A stretch of 43,927 nucleotides of DNA from Rhodocyclaceae bacterium UBA2250 (GTDB lineage Bacteria > Pseudomonadota > Gammaproteobacteria > Burkholderiales > Rhodocyclaceae): positions 1 to 43,927 of the forward strand of contig DDXW01000070.1 in NCBI GenBank assembly GCA_002347285.1, given 5' to 3'. The translations under genes and the position numbers were made by a program. Numbering within the stretch: position 1 is the first letter of the stretch; each line of letters begins with the position of its first letter. The notes below the pieces were generated by a model. The model saw nothing but the letters and a program-made list of their open reading frames with translations, made no database searches and was not told where the DNA came from. Of this stretch, positions 24,821-33,590 are shown one piece after another.

Positions 24821-25477
24821 TCACCCGAGCGTGCGGGCCAGCGCGGCGGAGGCGACTTCGCCGATGCGCTCGAGATAGAGCGTGCCCATCTCGGGGTAGA
24901 AGCGCTGCGGCTCCTCGCTGCCGAGCGCGAGCAGGCCGAAGGTGCGGCCGTCGCGCCGCAGCGCGACGAGCGCGACCGAGCGCACGTGCGCGCCGGCCTC
25001 GCCGAACCAGCCGACCACGTCGGGGCCGCTGCCGGGGCCGCAGTAGGGCCGCGGCAGGCTGGCGGCGAACTCGTGGGCCGCCGCGCTCATCGGCGCGAAC
25101 TCGGGCGCGGCGGGATCACCAGGCACGTCCCAGAGTCGCACGGCGACGTGCGGCACGGCGAAGTCGCCGCCGAGATGGGCGTGGAGGAGCTGCAGCGCGC
25201 CGGCCGCGTCGGCGGCGCCCGCCAGCGCGACGTCGAGGCGGTGCGTCTTGCCGGACAGCGCGTCGTTCTCCTCGCCGAAGCGGATCAGCTCGGCGAGCTT
25301 GCCTTCGAGCCGCTTGACCTGGTCGCGCAGGCCGGCGATCTGGCGCTCGGTGATCGACACGGCGCGGCCGCCGTGCGGATCGGGGATGGTGATCTGCGCC
25401 AGCAGTTCGGCATACTGGTTGAAGAAGTCGGGATGGTCCTTCAGGTACTGGGCGACATCCTTGGCTGCGAGATTCAT
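24821..25477 (-). CDS. DUF484 (YigA-like) GAF-fold protein
   Basis: Cytoplasmic protein of 218 residues. The DUF484 N-terminus (DVAQYLKDHPDFFNQYAELLAQITIPDPHGGRAVS) and the coiled-coil ERQIAGLRDQVKRLEGKLAELI precede a GAF-like domain ending in LGSEEPQRFYPEMGTLYLERIGE. It overlaps dapF by four bases and precedes xerC, the conserved neighbourhood of this family. Function is unknown; the GAF fold suggests ligand sensing. Confidence 0.9.
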   Translation of the reverse strand: MNLAAKDVAQYLKDHPDFFNQYAELLAQITIPDPHGGRAVSITERQIAGLRDQVKRLEGKLAELIRFGEENDALSGKTHRLDVALAGAADAAGALQLLHAHLGGDFAVPHVAVRLWDVPGDPAAPEFAPMSAAAHEFAASLPRPYCGPGSGPDVVGWFGEAGAHVRSVALVALRRDGRTFGLLALGSEEPQRFYPEMGTLYLERIGEVASAALARTLG

Positions 25478-26328
25478 GCGAGCTCCTTGGGAATTTCCGT
25501 TTCGCCGGTGAACACGGTGACCGCCGGGCCGGTCATGAAGACCGGGTGCCCGATGCCGCCCCAGGCGATGACCAGATCGCCGCCGCGCGTCGTGACGCGC
25601 ACCGGCGAAGCGAGCAGGCCGCGGCGGATGCCGGCCACCGCGGCGGCGCAGGCGCCCGTGCCGCAGGCCAGCGTTTCGCCGGCGCCGCGTTCGTAGACGC
25701 GCAGACGGATCGCGTGGCGGTCGGCGACCTGCATGAAGCCGGCGTTGACGCGCTGCGGGAAGCGCGGGTGCGCCTCGATCAGCGGACCGTCGCGCGCCAC
25801 CGGCGCGGCCTCGACGTCGGCGACCACCTGCACGGCGTGCGGGTTGCCCATCGAGACGGCGGTGATCCGCGCGCTGCGGCCGTCGAACTCGAGCGTCTGC
25901 AGCAGATCATCGCTGTCGGCGACGAACGGGATGTCGGCCGGCGCGAAACGCGGCACGCCCATATCCACCGTGACCTGGCCGTCGTCCTCGAGGCGCGGCG
26001 CGATCAGCCCGCCGAGGGTTTCGACGCGGATCGCGCGCTTGGCGGTCAGCCCCTGCTCATGCACGAAGCGCACGAAGCAGCGCGCGCCGTTGCCGCACTG
26101 CTCGACCTCGCTGCCGTCGGCGTTGAAGATGCGATAACGGAAATCGGCGTCCGCGCGCCGCGGCCGCTCGACGACGAGGATCTGGTCGCAGCCGACGCCG
26201 AAGTGGCGGTCGGCCAGCCAGCGTGCCTGCGCGGCGGTCGGCACGAAGTGCTGCCCGTGCGCACCGGTGGCGTCGAGCACGACGAAATCGTTGCCGAGGC
26301 CGTGCATCTTGGTGAAGCGGATTCTCAT
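25474..26328 (-). CDS. dapF: Diaminopimelate epimerase
   Basis: Enzyme of 284 residues that converts LL-diaminopimelate to the meso form for lysine and peptidoglycan. It uses two catalytic cysteines, seen in EQCGNGARC and ETLACGTGAC. The N-terminus MRIRFTKMHGLGNDFVVLD is diagnostic. It heads the dapF-DUF484-xerC cluster and overlaps the DUF484 start by four bases. The 52-base gap upstream contains repeat copy 5. Its product is the LysA substrate. Confidence 0.97.
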   Translation of the reverse strand: MRIRFTKMHGLGNDFVVLDATGAHGQHFVPTAAQARWLADRHFGVGCDQILVVERPRRADADFRYRIFNADGSEVEQCGNGARCFVRFVHEQGLTAKRAIRVETLGGLIAPRLEDDGQVTVDMGVPRFAPADIPFVADSDDLLQTLEFDGRSARITAVSMGNPHAVQVVADVEAAPVARDGPLIEAHPRFPQRVNAGFMQVADRHAIRLRVYERGAGETLACGTGACAAAVAGIRRGLLASPVRVTTRGGDLVIAWGGIGHPVFMTGPAVTVFTGETEIPKELA

Positions 26329-26343
26329 AGCCCGGGAATGTTA

Positions 26344-26367
26344 CGCCGCCCCGCCGGCGCCGAGTAT
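26344..26367 (-). repeat. Dispersed 24-bp repeat, copy 5
   Basis: Minus-strand orientation with two substitutions (ATACTCGGCGCCGGCGGGG). It lies in the gap between the acyltransferase stop (26381) and the dapF start (26328), so it forms the dapF leader. Confidence 0.82.
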
Positions 26368-26380
26368 CGCAAATGAAGGG

Positions 26381-27250
26381 TCAATAAAGCTTATTTTCGC
26401 CGCGCGGCCGGGTCTTGAAACGCTTGTGCAGCCAGTAATACTGCTCGGGCATCTTCAGCACTTCCGCTTCGATGAAAGCGTTCATGCGCCGCGTGTCGTC
26501 CTCGATGCCGTGCTCACCCTGGCCGGGGTAGTCCTGCCACGGCGCGCCGATCGAAACGACGTAGCCAGCGTCCGACATGCGCGCGATCACCGGCAGCACG
26601 GTCGCGCCGGTCAGGCGCGCGAGGCGCGACAGGCCGGTGATCGTCGCGGCCGGCACGCCGAAGAACGGCACGAAGATCGCATCGCGGCGGCCGTAATCCA
26701 TGTCGGGCAGGTAGAAGAACGGGTAGCCGGACTTGATCGCCCTGATGCCGCGGCGCGGGCCGTCCTGGCGCGACAGCATCTGGGGGCGGCCGAAGCGCGC
26801 GCGCCCCTTGTAGAGCGCGGCGTCGAAGACCGGATTCTTCTGGCTGGCGTAGATGCCGGACATGTCGACCTCCATCGACAGGCGGGTCCAGGCGGCGTCG
26901 AGGCCGACGAAGTGCGGCACCAGCAGGATCACCGGCCGGCCGCGCAGCGCGGCGAGCCGCTCCATGCCCTCGACTCGCACCAGGCGGCGGATGCGTTCCG
27001 GCGGCGCCCACCACAACAGGCCGCGCTCGAGGAAGCTGCGGCCGAAGGCCGCGAAGTGCCGCTGCGCCAGCGCCGTCTTTTCGTCGGCCGGCATCTGCGG
27101 GAAGCACAGGCCGAGGTTGGTCAGCACGATTTGGCGCCGCTCGCGGCCGAAGAGGAAGAACAGCCGGCCGAGCAGCCGCCCGCAGGCGGCCAGCAGCGGC
27201 AGCGGCAGCCAGTGCAGCAGCCAGATCAGAAACAGCGCCAGGCGGGTCAT
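26381..27250 (-). CDS. Lipid A acyltransferase, LpxL/HtrB family (first copy)
   Basis: Membrane-anchored acyltransferase of 289 residues that adds secondary acyl chains to Kdo2-lipid A. An N-terminal membrane anchor (ALFLIWLLHWLPLPLLAAC) precedes the catalytic HX4D motif in HFVGLDAAW. Downstream lie the family signatures YFLPDMDYG-type and GVPAATITGLSRLA. It overlaps the other acyltransferase gene by four bases. The two probably add different secondary chains; which position each acylates cannot be read. Confidence 0.88.
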   Translation of the reverse strand: MTRLALFLIWLLHWLPLPLLAACGRLLGRLFFLFGRERRQIVLTNLGLCFPQMPADEKTALAQRHFAAFGRSFLERGLLWWAPPERIRRLVRVEGMERLAALRGRPVILLVPHFVGLDAAWTRLSMEVDMSGIYASQKNPVFDAALYKGRARFGRPQMLSRQDGPRRGIRAIKSGYPFFYLPDMDYGRRDAIFVPFFGVPAATITGLSRLARLTGATVLPVIARMSDAGYVVSIGAPWQDYPGQGEHGIEDDTRRMNAFIEAEVLKMPEQYYWLHKRFKTRPRGENKLY

Positions 27251-28062
27251 GTGCCGTCACCCGCCGGCGGTTGGCCCTTGTAGCGGTTGTAGCCCCAAAG
27301 GTATTGCCCGGGGCACAGGCGCACCAGCCGCTCGATCTCGCGATTCACGTCGGCCGGCGTGGCGACCGGGCTCTGCGGCGCGAACAGGCGCAGGTGGTAG
27401 CCGGCGCCGTAGTGCAGCCGCTCGGCGTAGGCGAGCAGGACGGTGGCATCCATCTGGGCTAGGCGTGCGGCGAGCGTCATCGTGTAGGCCGGCCGGCCGA
27501 AGAACGGCGCCCATTCGCCCTCGCCCGCCTTCGGTGCCTGATCGGGCAGCATGCCGACCGCCTCGCCGGACTTGAGCGCCCTGATCAGCTTGCGCACGCC
27601 GCCGACATCGGCCGGCGCAAGGCGGAGGTTCGCGCCGCGGCCCTGCTCGATGAGCGGCGCCAGCCAGTCCTGCTTCGGCCGGCGGTAGAGGACGGTGATG
27701 GGGCGGTGCTTCGCGTAGTACTGCGCGGTGATCTCGAAGCAGCCGAGGTGCGGCGTCAGGAACAGGAGGCCGCGGCCGGCCTGCCAGGCCCGCTCGACCA
27801 GTTCCCAGCCGCTGACCTTGACGACGCGGCCGACCACCTCGTCCTGCGGCCGCAGCCAGACCTTGGGCAGTTCGAGCAGCGTCTTGCCGGCCTCGGCCAC
27901 AGCGGCGGCGCGGGCAGCCTCGCATCCCGCCTGCGCGGTGTTCCCGCGCAGGTGGCGGCGGTAGGTCGGCGACAGCGCGTAGGCCAGCCAGCCGAGCAGC
28001 GCGCCGAGGTTGTGCAGGACCGGCAGGGGCAGGCGGGACAAGAAGCGGAACAGAAAACCCAT
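27247..28062 (-). CDS. Lipid A acyltransferase, LpxL/HtrB family (second copy)
   Basis: Acyltransferase of 271 residues with an N-terminal hydrophobic anchor and a catalytic HX4E motif (HLGCFEITAQYY), then YRRPKQDW, MLPDQAPKAGEGEWAPFFG and YLWGYNRYKG. It is the first gene of the leftward run that continues into dapF and beyond. It is divergent from metK, with only about 14 bases between its start and the metK -35 box, so the two promoters must overlap. Paired acyltransferases next to metK are common in Rhodocyclales-like genomes. Confidence 0.88.
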   Translation of the reverse strand: MGFLFRFLSRLPLPVLHNLGALLGWLAYALSPTYRRHLRGNTAQAGCEAARAAAVAEAGKTLLELPKVWLRPQDEVVGRVVKVSGWELVERAWQAGRGLLFLTPHLGCFEITAQYYAKHRPITVLYRRPKQDWLAPLIEQGRGANLRLAPADVGGVRKLIRALKSGEAVGMLPDQAPKAGEGEWAPFFGRPAYTMTLAARLAQMDATVLLAYAERLHYGAGYHLRLFAPQSPVATPADVNREIERLVRLCPGQYLWGYNRYKGQPPAGDGT

Positions 28063-28076
28063 GACAGCGGCGCGGT

Positions 28077-28104
28077 TTGACGACCGGGGAAAAAGCGTTA
28101 TTAT
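28077..28104 (+). promoter_or_regulatory. Sigma-70 promoter of metK
   Basis: TTGACG (28077-28082) and TATTAT (28099-28104), each five of six to consensus, are 16 bases apart. Transcription would begin near 28111, immediately before the riboswitch-like helix P1. Confidence 0.7.
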
Positions 28105-28113
28105 CCGCGACCT

Positions 28114-28173
28114 CCGCCGAGTTAATTACGGACAACTTGCAGGGCGGCCTAAAAATACTGCTAAAGCGTCGCC
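28114..28173 (+). promoter_or_regulatory. SAM-II-like riboswitch aptamer upstream of metK
   Basis: The leader shows the layout of the SAM-II (metA) riboswitch. P1 is CCGCC (28114-28118) with GGCGG (28143-28147). Its loop begins GAGTTAA, where SAM-II has GAUUU, and ends CTTGCAG. After P1 comes an A-rich linker and GCTAAAGCGTCG. GGAC in the loop (28130-28133) can pair with GTC (28168-28170) for the pseudoknot. Just downstream GCTCC (28175-28179) can pair with GGAGC (28228-28232), the metK ribosome binding site. SAM-II normally switches off SAM-synthesis genes. The assignment rests on remembered consensus, not a covariance search. Confidence 0.6.
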
Positions 28174-28236
28174 TGCTCCCTCCCCCGAGCTGGTCTGACG
28201 ACCAAACAGCAGCGGGGAAGCACGAAAGGAGCAAGC

Positions 28237-29412
28237 ATGAGCAACGCCACCAACGAATATCTCTTCACCTCGGAATCGGTTTCCGAAGGTCATCCGGACA
28301 AGGTCGCCGACCAGATCTCGGACGCGATCCTCGACGCGATCCTCGCCCAGGACGCCCACTCGCGCGTCGCCGCCGAGACGCTGTGCAACACCGGCCTGGT
28401 CGTGCTGGCCGGCGAGATCACCACCGCCGCCAACGTCGACTACCAGCAGGTCGCGCGCAACACCATCAAGCGCATCGGCTACGACAACACCGAATACGGC
28501 ATCGACTACAAGGGCTGCGCGGTGCTGGTCGCCTACGACAAGCAGTCGCCCGACATCGCTCGCGGCGTGAATGCCGCCTACGACGACAGCCTCGACCAGG
28601 GCGCCGGCGACCAGGGCCTGATGTTCGGCTACGCCTGCGACGAAACCGACGTGCTGATGCCGCTGCCGATCCACCTTTCCCACCGCCTGGTCGAGCGCCA
28701 GGCGATGCTGCGCAAGGACGGCCGCCTACCCTGGCTGCGCCCGGATGCGAAGTCGCAGGTGACCGTGCGCTACGCCGAAGGCAGGCCGGAAGCGATCGAC
28801 ACCGTCGTGCTGTCGACCCAGCACGCGCCGGAGATGTCGCTCGAGGCCATCCGCGAAGCGGTGATCGAGGAGATCATCAAGCCGGTGCTGCCGAAGGAAC
28901 TGGTCAAGGGCGAGATCAAGTACCTGGTCAACCCGACCGGCCGCTTCGTCGTCGGCGGTCCGCAGGGAGATTGCGGATTGACCGGCCGCAAGATCATCGT
29001 CGACACCTACGGCGGCGCCTGCCCGCACGGCGGCGGCGCGTTCTCCGGCAAGGACCCGTCGAAGGTCGACCGCTCGGCCGCCTACGCCGGCCGCTACGTC
29101 GCCAAGAACATCGTCGCGGCGGGGCTGGCCAGCAGGTGCCTGATCCAGGTCTCCTACGCGATCGGCGTCGCCCATCCGACCTCGGTCTGGGTCACCACCT
29201 ACGGCACCGGCAAGGTGCCGGACACGACCATCGCCGAACTGGTGAAGAAGCACTTCGACCTGCGGCCGAAGGGCATCGTCAACATGCTGAACCTGCTGCG
29301 CCCGATCTACGAGAAGACCGCCGCCTACGGCCACTTCGGCCGCGACGAGCCGGAATTCACCTGGGAAGCGACCGACAAGGCGCTGGCGCTGAAGGCCGAC
29401 GCCGGACTGTAA
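28237..29412 (+). CDS. metK: S-adenosylmethionine synthetase
   Basis: Enzyme of 391 residues making SAM from methionine and ATP. Signature motifs are SEGHPDKVADQISDA, DQGAGDQGLMFGYA (ATP-binding) and GGGAFSGKDPSKVDRSAAY (the P-loop-like hexapeptide region). The ATG at 28237 has AAAGGAG at normal spacing. Its leader holds a SAM-II-like element, suggesting feedback repression by SAM. The convergent SCO1-like gene ends five bases after its stop. Confidence 0.98.
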   Translation: MSNATNEYLFTSESVSEGHPDKVADQISDAILDAILAQDAHSRVAAETLCNTGLVVLAGEITTAANVDYQQVARNTIKRIGYDNTEYGIDYKGCAVLVAYDKQSPDIARGVNAAYDDSLDQGAGDQGLMFGYACDETDVLMPLPIHLSHRLVERQAMLRKDGRLPWLRPDAKSQVTVRYAEGRPEAIDTVVLSTQHAPEMSLEAIREAVIEEIIKPVLPKELVKGEIKYLVNPTGRFVVGGPQGDCGLTGRKIIVDTYGGACPHGGGAFSGKDPSKVDRSAAYAGRYVAKNIVAAGLASRCLIQVSYAIGVAHPTSVWVTTYGTGKVPDTTIAELVKKHFDLRPKGIVNMLNLLRPIYEKTAAYGHFGRDEPEFTWEATDKALALKADAGL

Positions 29413-29431
29413 AAATTCAGCGGCGCGCCGC
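29411..29431 (-). terminator. Possible intrinsic terminator of the SCO1-like operon
   Basis: In the minus-strand direction the palindrome GCGGCGCGCCGC (29431-29420) is followed, three bases on, by ATTTTTA. The stem is short (4 bp around CGCG) and overlaps the end of the gene, so termination efficiency is uncertain. Confidence 0.4.
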
Positions 29432-30007
29432 GGCCTCCGCCTCGATGAACTGGCGGATGGACGCGGCGATCTCGGCCGCCGGCGTGCCGTAGGCATATTT
29501 CTTGGCGAAGCTGCCGTCCGGGCCGAGCAGGTACATGCCGGCGGAGTGGTCGACGGCGTAGTTGCCGCCTTCCTTAGGCACCTTCTGGTAGCGCACCTTG
29601 AAGTTGCCTGCCGCACGCGCGACCAGTGCCGGCGAGCCGGTCATGCCGATGATGCGCGCATCGAAGAAGGCGGTATATTCGCGCAGCACCTTGAGCGTGT
29701 CGCGCTCCGGATCGAGCGAGATGAAGATCGGCCGCAGGCGCTGCGCCAGCGGCCCGAGTTCCTTGAGCACTGCCGCCATCTCGGTCAGCGTGGTCGGGCA
29801 GATGTCCGGACAGAAGGTGTAGCCGAAGGCGATCAGTTGGTAGTAGCCGCGATGATCCTCCGGCGTCGTCGCCCGGCCGTTGACGTCCTGCAGCAGATAG
29901 CGCGGCACGATGTCGCGCGTCTCGCCCAGTCCCAGTTCGTGCTGCGCCAGCGCGGGCACGCCGTGCAGCGCCAGCGCTGCCAGCAGGACGGCACAGAACC
30001 TGTTCAT
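29417..30007 (-). CDS. SCO1/SenC-family copper chaperone-like thioredoxin-fold protein
   Basis: Periplasmic protein of 196 residues with a signal peptide (ending ALA-QHELG). The SCO1 copper site is present: CPDIC (CxxxC) in FGYTFCPDICPTTLTE, and the distal His in AVDHSAG. SCO proteins deliver copper or reduce the CuA site of cytochrome oxidase. The ATG at 30007 overlaps the upstream stop as ATGA, pairing it with a small periplasmic protein gene. No oxidase gene is in the window. Confidence 0.9.
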   Translation of the reverse strand: MNRFCAVLLAALALHGVPALAQHELGLGETRDIVPRYLLQDVNGRATTPEDHRGYYQLIAFGYTFCPDICPTTLTEMAAVLKELGPLAQRLRPIFISLDPERDTLKVLREYTAFFDARIIGMTGSPALVARAAGNFKVRYQKVPKEGGNYAVDHSAGMYLLGPDGSFAKKYAYGTPAAEIAASIRQFIEAEAAARR

Positions 30008-30333
30008 CGCATCTGGGCCGCGAACGCGGTGCGCATGGCCTGGATCGCCGTCTCGATACGCTCCGCCAGCGTGCGCGCATCGGCGCAGGCCGTCTTGTCC
30101 TTGCCGATGGCGAGAAAACGCTCGCTGGTGGCGGCTTCGAACGTTTCGCCGACCTCGCGCGTCTTCGGCGCCCCATGCACCACGCTGATGCGGATGCGAT
30201 CGACCAGGGCCATCTGCCCGCAGGCGAGCGCCTCGCCGTTGAGGCGTCCGAGGGTCCTGACCGTGTCGAGACCCGGGTCGGCAAAGACCGGGGCGCTCAG
30301 GAAAGCCAGCAATATCCAGATGTTGCGCGACAT
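30004..30333 (-). CDS. Small periplasmic protein upstream of the SCO1-like gene (unknown)
   Basis: Protein of 109 residues with a clear signal peptide (MSRNIWILLAFLSAPVFA). The mature part is mainly helical, with two cysteines (EALACGQM and DKTACADA) that could form a disulfide. I do not recognise the family. Its stop overlaps the SCO1-like start by four bases, suggesting cotranslation and possibly a joint role in copper delivery or oxidase assembly. It is divergent from the ahcY leader. Confidence 0.75.
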   Translation of the reverse strand: MSRNIWILLAFLSAPVFADPGLDTVRTLGRLNGEALACGQMALVDRIRISVVHGAPKTREVGETFEAATSERFLAIGKDKTACADARTLAERIETAIQAMRTAFAAQMR

Positions 30334-30361
30334 GACTTCTCCTCCGCAAAGTGCGCTGCAT

Positions 30362-30367
30362 TATAAT
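30362..30367 (+). promoter_or_regulatory. -10 box of the ahcY promoter
   Basis: A perfect TATAAT lies five bases before the SAH aptamer; the expected transcription start near 30374 falls at the aptamer's 5' edge. No strong -35 box is visible at 16-18 bases. Confidence 0.6.
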
Positions 30368-30370
30368 CGC

Positions 30371-30441
30371 CCTCCATCGAGGAGCGCTGCAACGGAGGCA
30401 TTGCGTCCGCCAGGCTCGTTTTTCCAAACGGCGCTCACCTA
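30371..30441 (+). promoter_or_regulatory. S-adenosylhomocysteine (SAH) riboswitch upstream of ahcY
   Basis: The conserved core CGAGGAGCGCTGCAAC starts at 30378. P1 pairs CGAG (30378-30381) with CTCG (30415-30418). An internal hairpin joins CGGA (30393-30396) and TCCG (30406-30409), next to CCAGGCTCG. GAGCGC (30382-30387) forms the pseudoknot with GCGCTC (30431-30436). This matches the known SAH class, which turns on ahcY and methyl-cycle genes when SAH builds up. A competing 8-bp hairpin, CTCACCTA (30434-30441) with TAGGTGAG (30457-30464), shares bases with the pseudoknot and is a likely switching element. Confidence 0.9.
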
Positions 30442-30513
30442 ACCCAATGCCGGGAGTAGGTGAGTGTCCGTCGATAGCGCCCTTCCTCCCGGTCAAGTTC
30501 AAGGAGCCTGAAC

Positions 30514-31920
<1,407 letters not shown>

Positions 31921-31927
31921 CCCGCGC

Positions 31928-32755
31928 ATGAGCATGAACTCGTTTCATGCGCGCACGGCCCGGACTCCGAAAAAGCCGGCCGTGCGCGTGGTCACGCACT
32001 CAGGCTTCCGGGCGGACGCCTTGCTCGTGCAGCGCGGGTTCGCGCCCTCGCGCACCACGGCGCAGCGACTGATCGAGGCCGGCCGCGTCAGCGTCGACGG
32101 CGAAGCGGTCCTGAAGCCGGCGCAACTGCTGCCGGAGAATGCCGCGCTGGCGGTCGCCCCCGCGGCCGAGGCCGAGTACGTCTCGCGCGGCGGGCGCAAG
32201 CTCGCCGGCGCGCTGCGGCACACGGGCCTCGAGGTGCGCGGCAGGGACTGCCTCGACGTCGGCCAGTCGACCGGCGGCTTCACCGACTGCCTGCTGCGAC
32301 ACGGCGCGGCACGCGTGGTCGGCATCGACGTCGGCCACGGCCAGCTGCACCCGTCGCTCGCGGCCGACCCGCGCGTCGAGCACCATGAAGGCATCAACGC
32401 CCGCGACCTGCGAAACTCGGCGCTGGCGGGGCGGCTGCAGGAACGGCCGTTCGACCTGATCGTCGCCGACGTTTCCTTCATTTCCCTCGCCCTGATCATC
32501 CCCCAGCTGCCGCCGCTGCTGGCCGGTCTCGGCGACCTCCTGCTGCTCGTCAAGCCGCAGTTCGAGGTCGGCCCGGAAAATATCGGCAAGGGCGGCCTCG
32601 TCGCCGACGCGGCGCTCTACCCCGTCGTCCGCGACAAGCTGGCCGCCTGCTGCGCCGAGCACCATCTCGCCGTCGTCGACTGGTTCGACAGCCCGATCAC
32701 CGGCGCCGACGGCAACCGCGAATTCTTCCTCCATGCCCGCCATGAGAAATCCTGA
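31928..32755 (+). CDS. tlyA: TlyA-family RNA methyltransferase / hemolysin-like protein
   Basis: Protein of 275 residues. An N-terminal S4 RNA-binding domain (RADALLVQRGFAPSRTTAQRLIEAG) is followed by an FtsJ-like methyltransferase domain with DVGQSTGGFTDCLL (SAM motif I), VADVSFISL and VKPQFEVG. Characterised TlyA enzymes 2'-O-methylate rRNA. It is the second gene of the SAH-controlled operon. It contains a nearly perfect in-frame copy of the dispersed repeat, read as NSALAGRL between the INARDL and PFDLIVADVSF elements, a variable loop in this family. Its end overlaps metF by 23 bases. Confidence 0.9.
   Translation: MSMNSFHARTARTPKKPAVRVVTHSGFRADALLVQRGFAPSRTTAQRLIEAGRVSVDGEAVLKPAQLLPENAALAVAPAAEAEYVSRGGRKLAGALRHTGLEVRGRDCLDVGQSTGGFTDCLLRHGAARVVGIDVGHGQLHPSLAADPRVEHHEGINARDLRNSALAGRLQERPFDLIVADVSFISLALIIPQLPPLLAGLGDLLLLVKPQFEVGPENIGKGGLVADAALYPVVRDKLAACCAEHHLAVVDWFDSPITGADGNREFFLHARHEKS
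32413..32436 (+). repeat. Dispersed 24-bp repeat, copy 6 (inside tlyA)
   Basis: Plus-strand orientation, 23 of 24 positions match. Translated in frame within the methyltransferase domain between two conserved elements, so the gene tolerates it. Confidence 0.85.
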
Positions 32756-33590
32756 AATCTCCTTCGAATTCTTTCCGCCGCAATCGGCCGAAGGCCTGGA
32801 CAAGCTGCGTGCCGTGCGCGCCAAGCTCGCCACGCTCGGGCCGACCTTCTTCTCGGTCACCTACGGCGCCGGCGGTTCGACGCGCGATCGCACCTGCGAC
32901 ATCGTCATGGAGATCGCCGCCGAAGGGCACGCCGCCGCGCCGCACCTGTCCTGCATCGGCTCGACGCGCGAGAGCATCCGGAGCATGCTGCACTACTATC
33001 GCGACCACGGCATCCGCCGCATCGTGGCGCTGCGCGGCGACCTGCCCTCGGGCATGGCCGACGCCGGCGAGTTCCGCTACGCCAACGAGCTGGTCGCGTT
33101 CATCCGCCAGGAGACCGGCGACCTGTTCCGCATCGAGGTCGCCGCTTATCCGGAGTGGCACCCGCAGGCGAGAAGCCCGCGCGAGGACCTGCTCAACTTC
33201 AGGAAGAAGGTCGAAGCCGGCGCCGACGCGGCGATCACGCAGTTCTTCTACAACGCCGACGCCTACGCGCATTTCGTGGCGGAGGCGCGCGCGCTCGGCA
33301 TCGCGATCCCGATCGTGCCGGGCATCATGCCGATCGGCGGCTTCAGCAAGCTGGCCAGGTTCGCGGACAGCAGCGGCGCCGAGATTCCGCGCTGGATGCG
33401 CAAGAAGTTCGAGAGCTTCGGCGACGACGCCGACTCGATCCGCGCCTTCGGCCTCGACGTGGTGACGGAACTGTGCGAGCGCCTGATCGCGCTCGGCGCT
33501 CCCGGCCTGCATTTCTACACGCTCAACCAGTCCGCGCTGTCCGCCGAGATCGTGCGGCGGCTGGGGCTGACGCGTCCCGCCGAGCTCTAG
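32733..33590 (+). CDS. metF: 5,10-methylenetetrahydrofolate reductase
   Basis: FAD enzyme of 285 residues forming 5-methyl-THF for methionine synthesis. Motifs are SFEFFPPQ, SVTYGAGGSTRDRT, ALRGDLP and AAYPEWHP, then ITQFFYNADAY and PGIMPI. A second in-frame ATG at 32742 (MRNPEIS) may be the real start; both overlap the end of tlyA. As third gene of the operon it would share SAH control. Its TAG lies in CTAG, whose complement is the stop of the convergent cyclase gene. Confidence 0.96.
   Translation: MPAMRNPEISFEFFPPQSAEGLDKLRAVRAKLATLGPTFFSVTYGAGGSTRDRTCDIVMEIAAEGHAAAPHLSCIGSTRESIRSMLHYYRDHGIRRIVALRGDLPSGMADAGEFRYANELVAFIRQETGDLFRIEVAAYPEWHPQARSPREDLLNFRKKVEAGADAAITQFFYNADAYAHFVAEARALGIAIPIVPGIMPIGGFSKLARFADSSGAEIPRWMRKKFESFGDDADSIRAFGLDVVTELCERLIALGAPGLHFYTLNQSALSAEIVRRLGLTRPAEL

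Noticed and set aside
27062..27082. GCGCCAGCGCCGTCTTTT in an acyltransferase gene, a partial match to the repeat
   Set aside because: Lacks the CGCCGCCCC half and the GAG, and falls in ordinary coding sequence.
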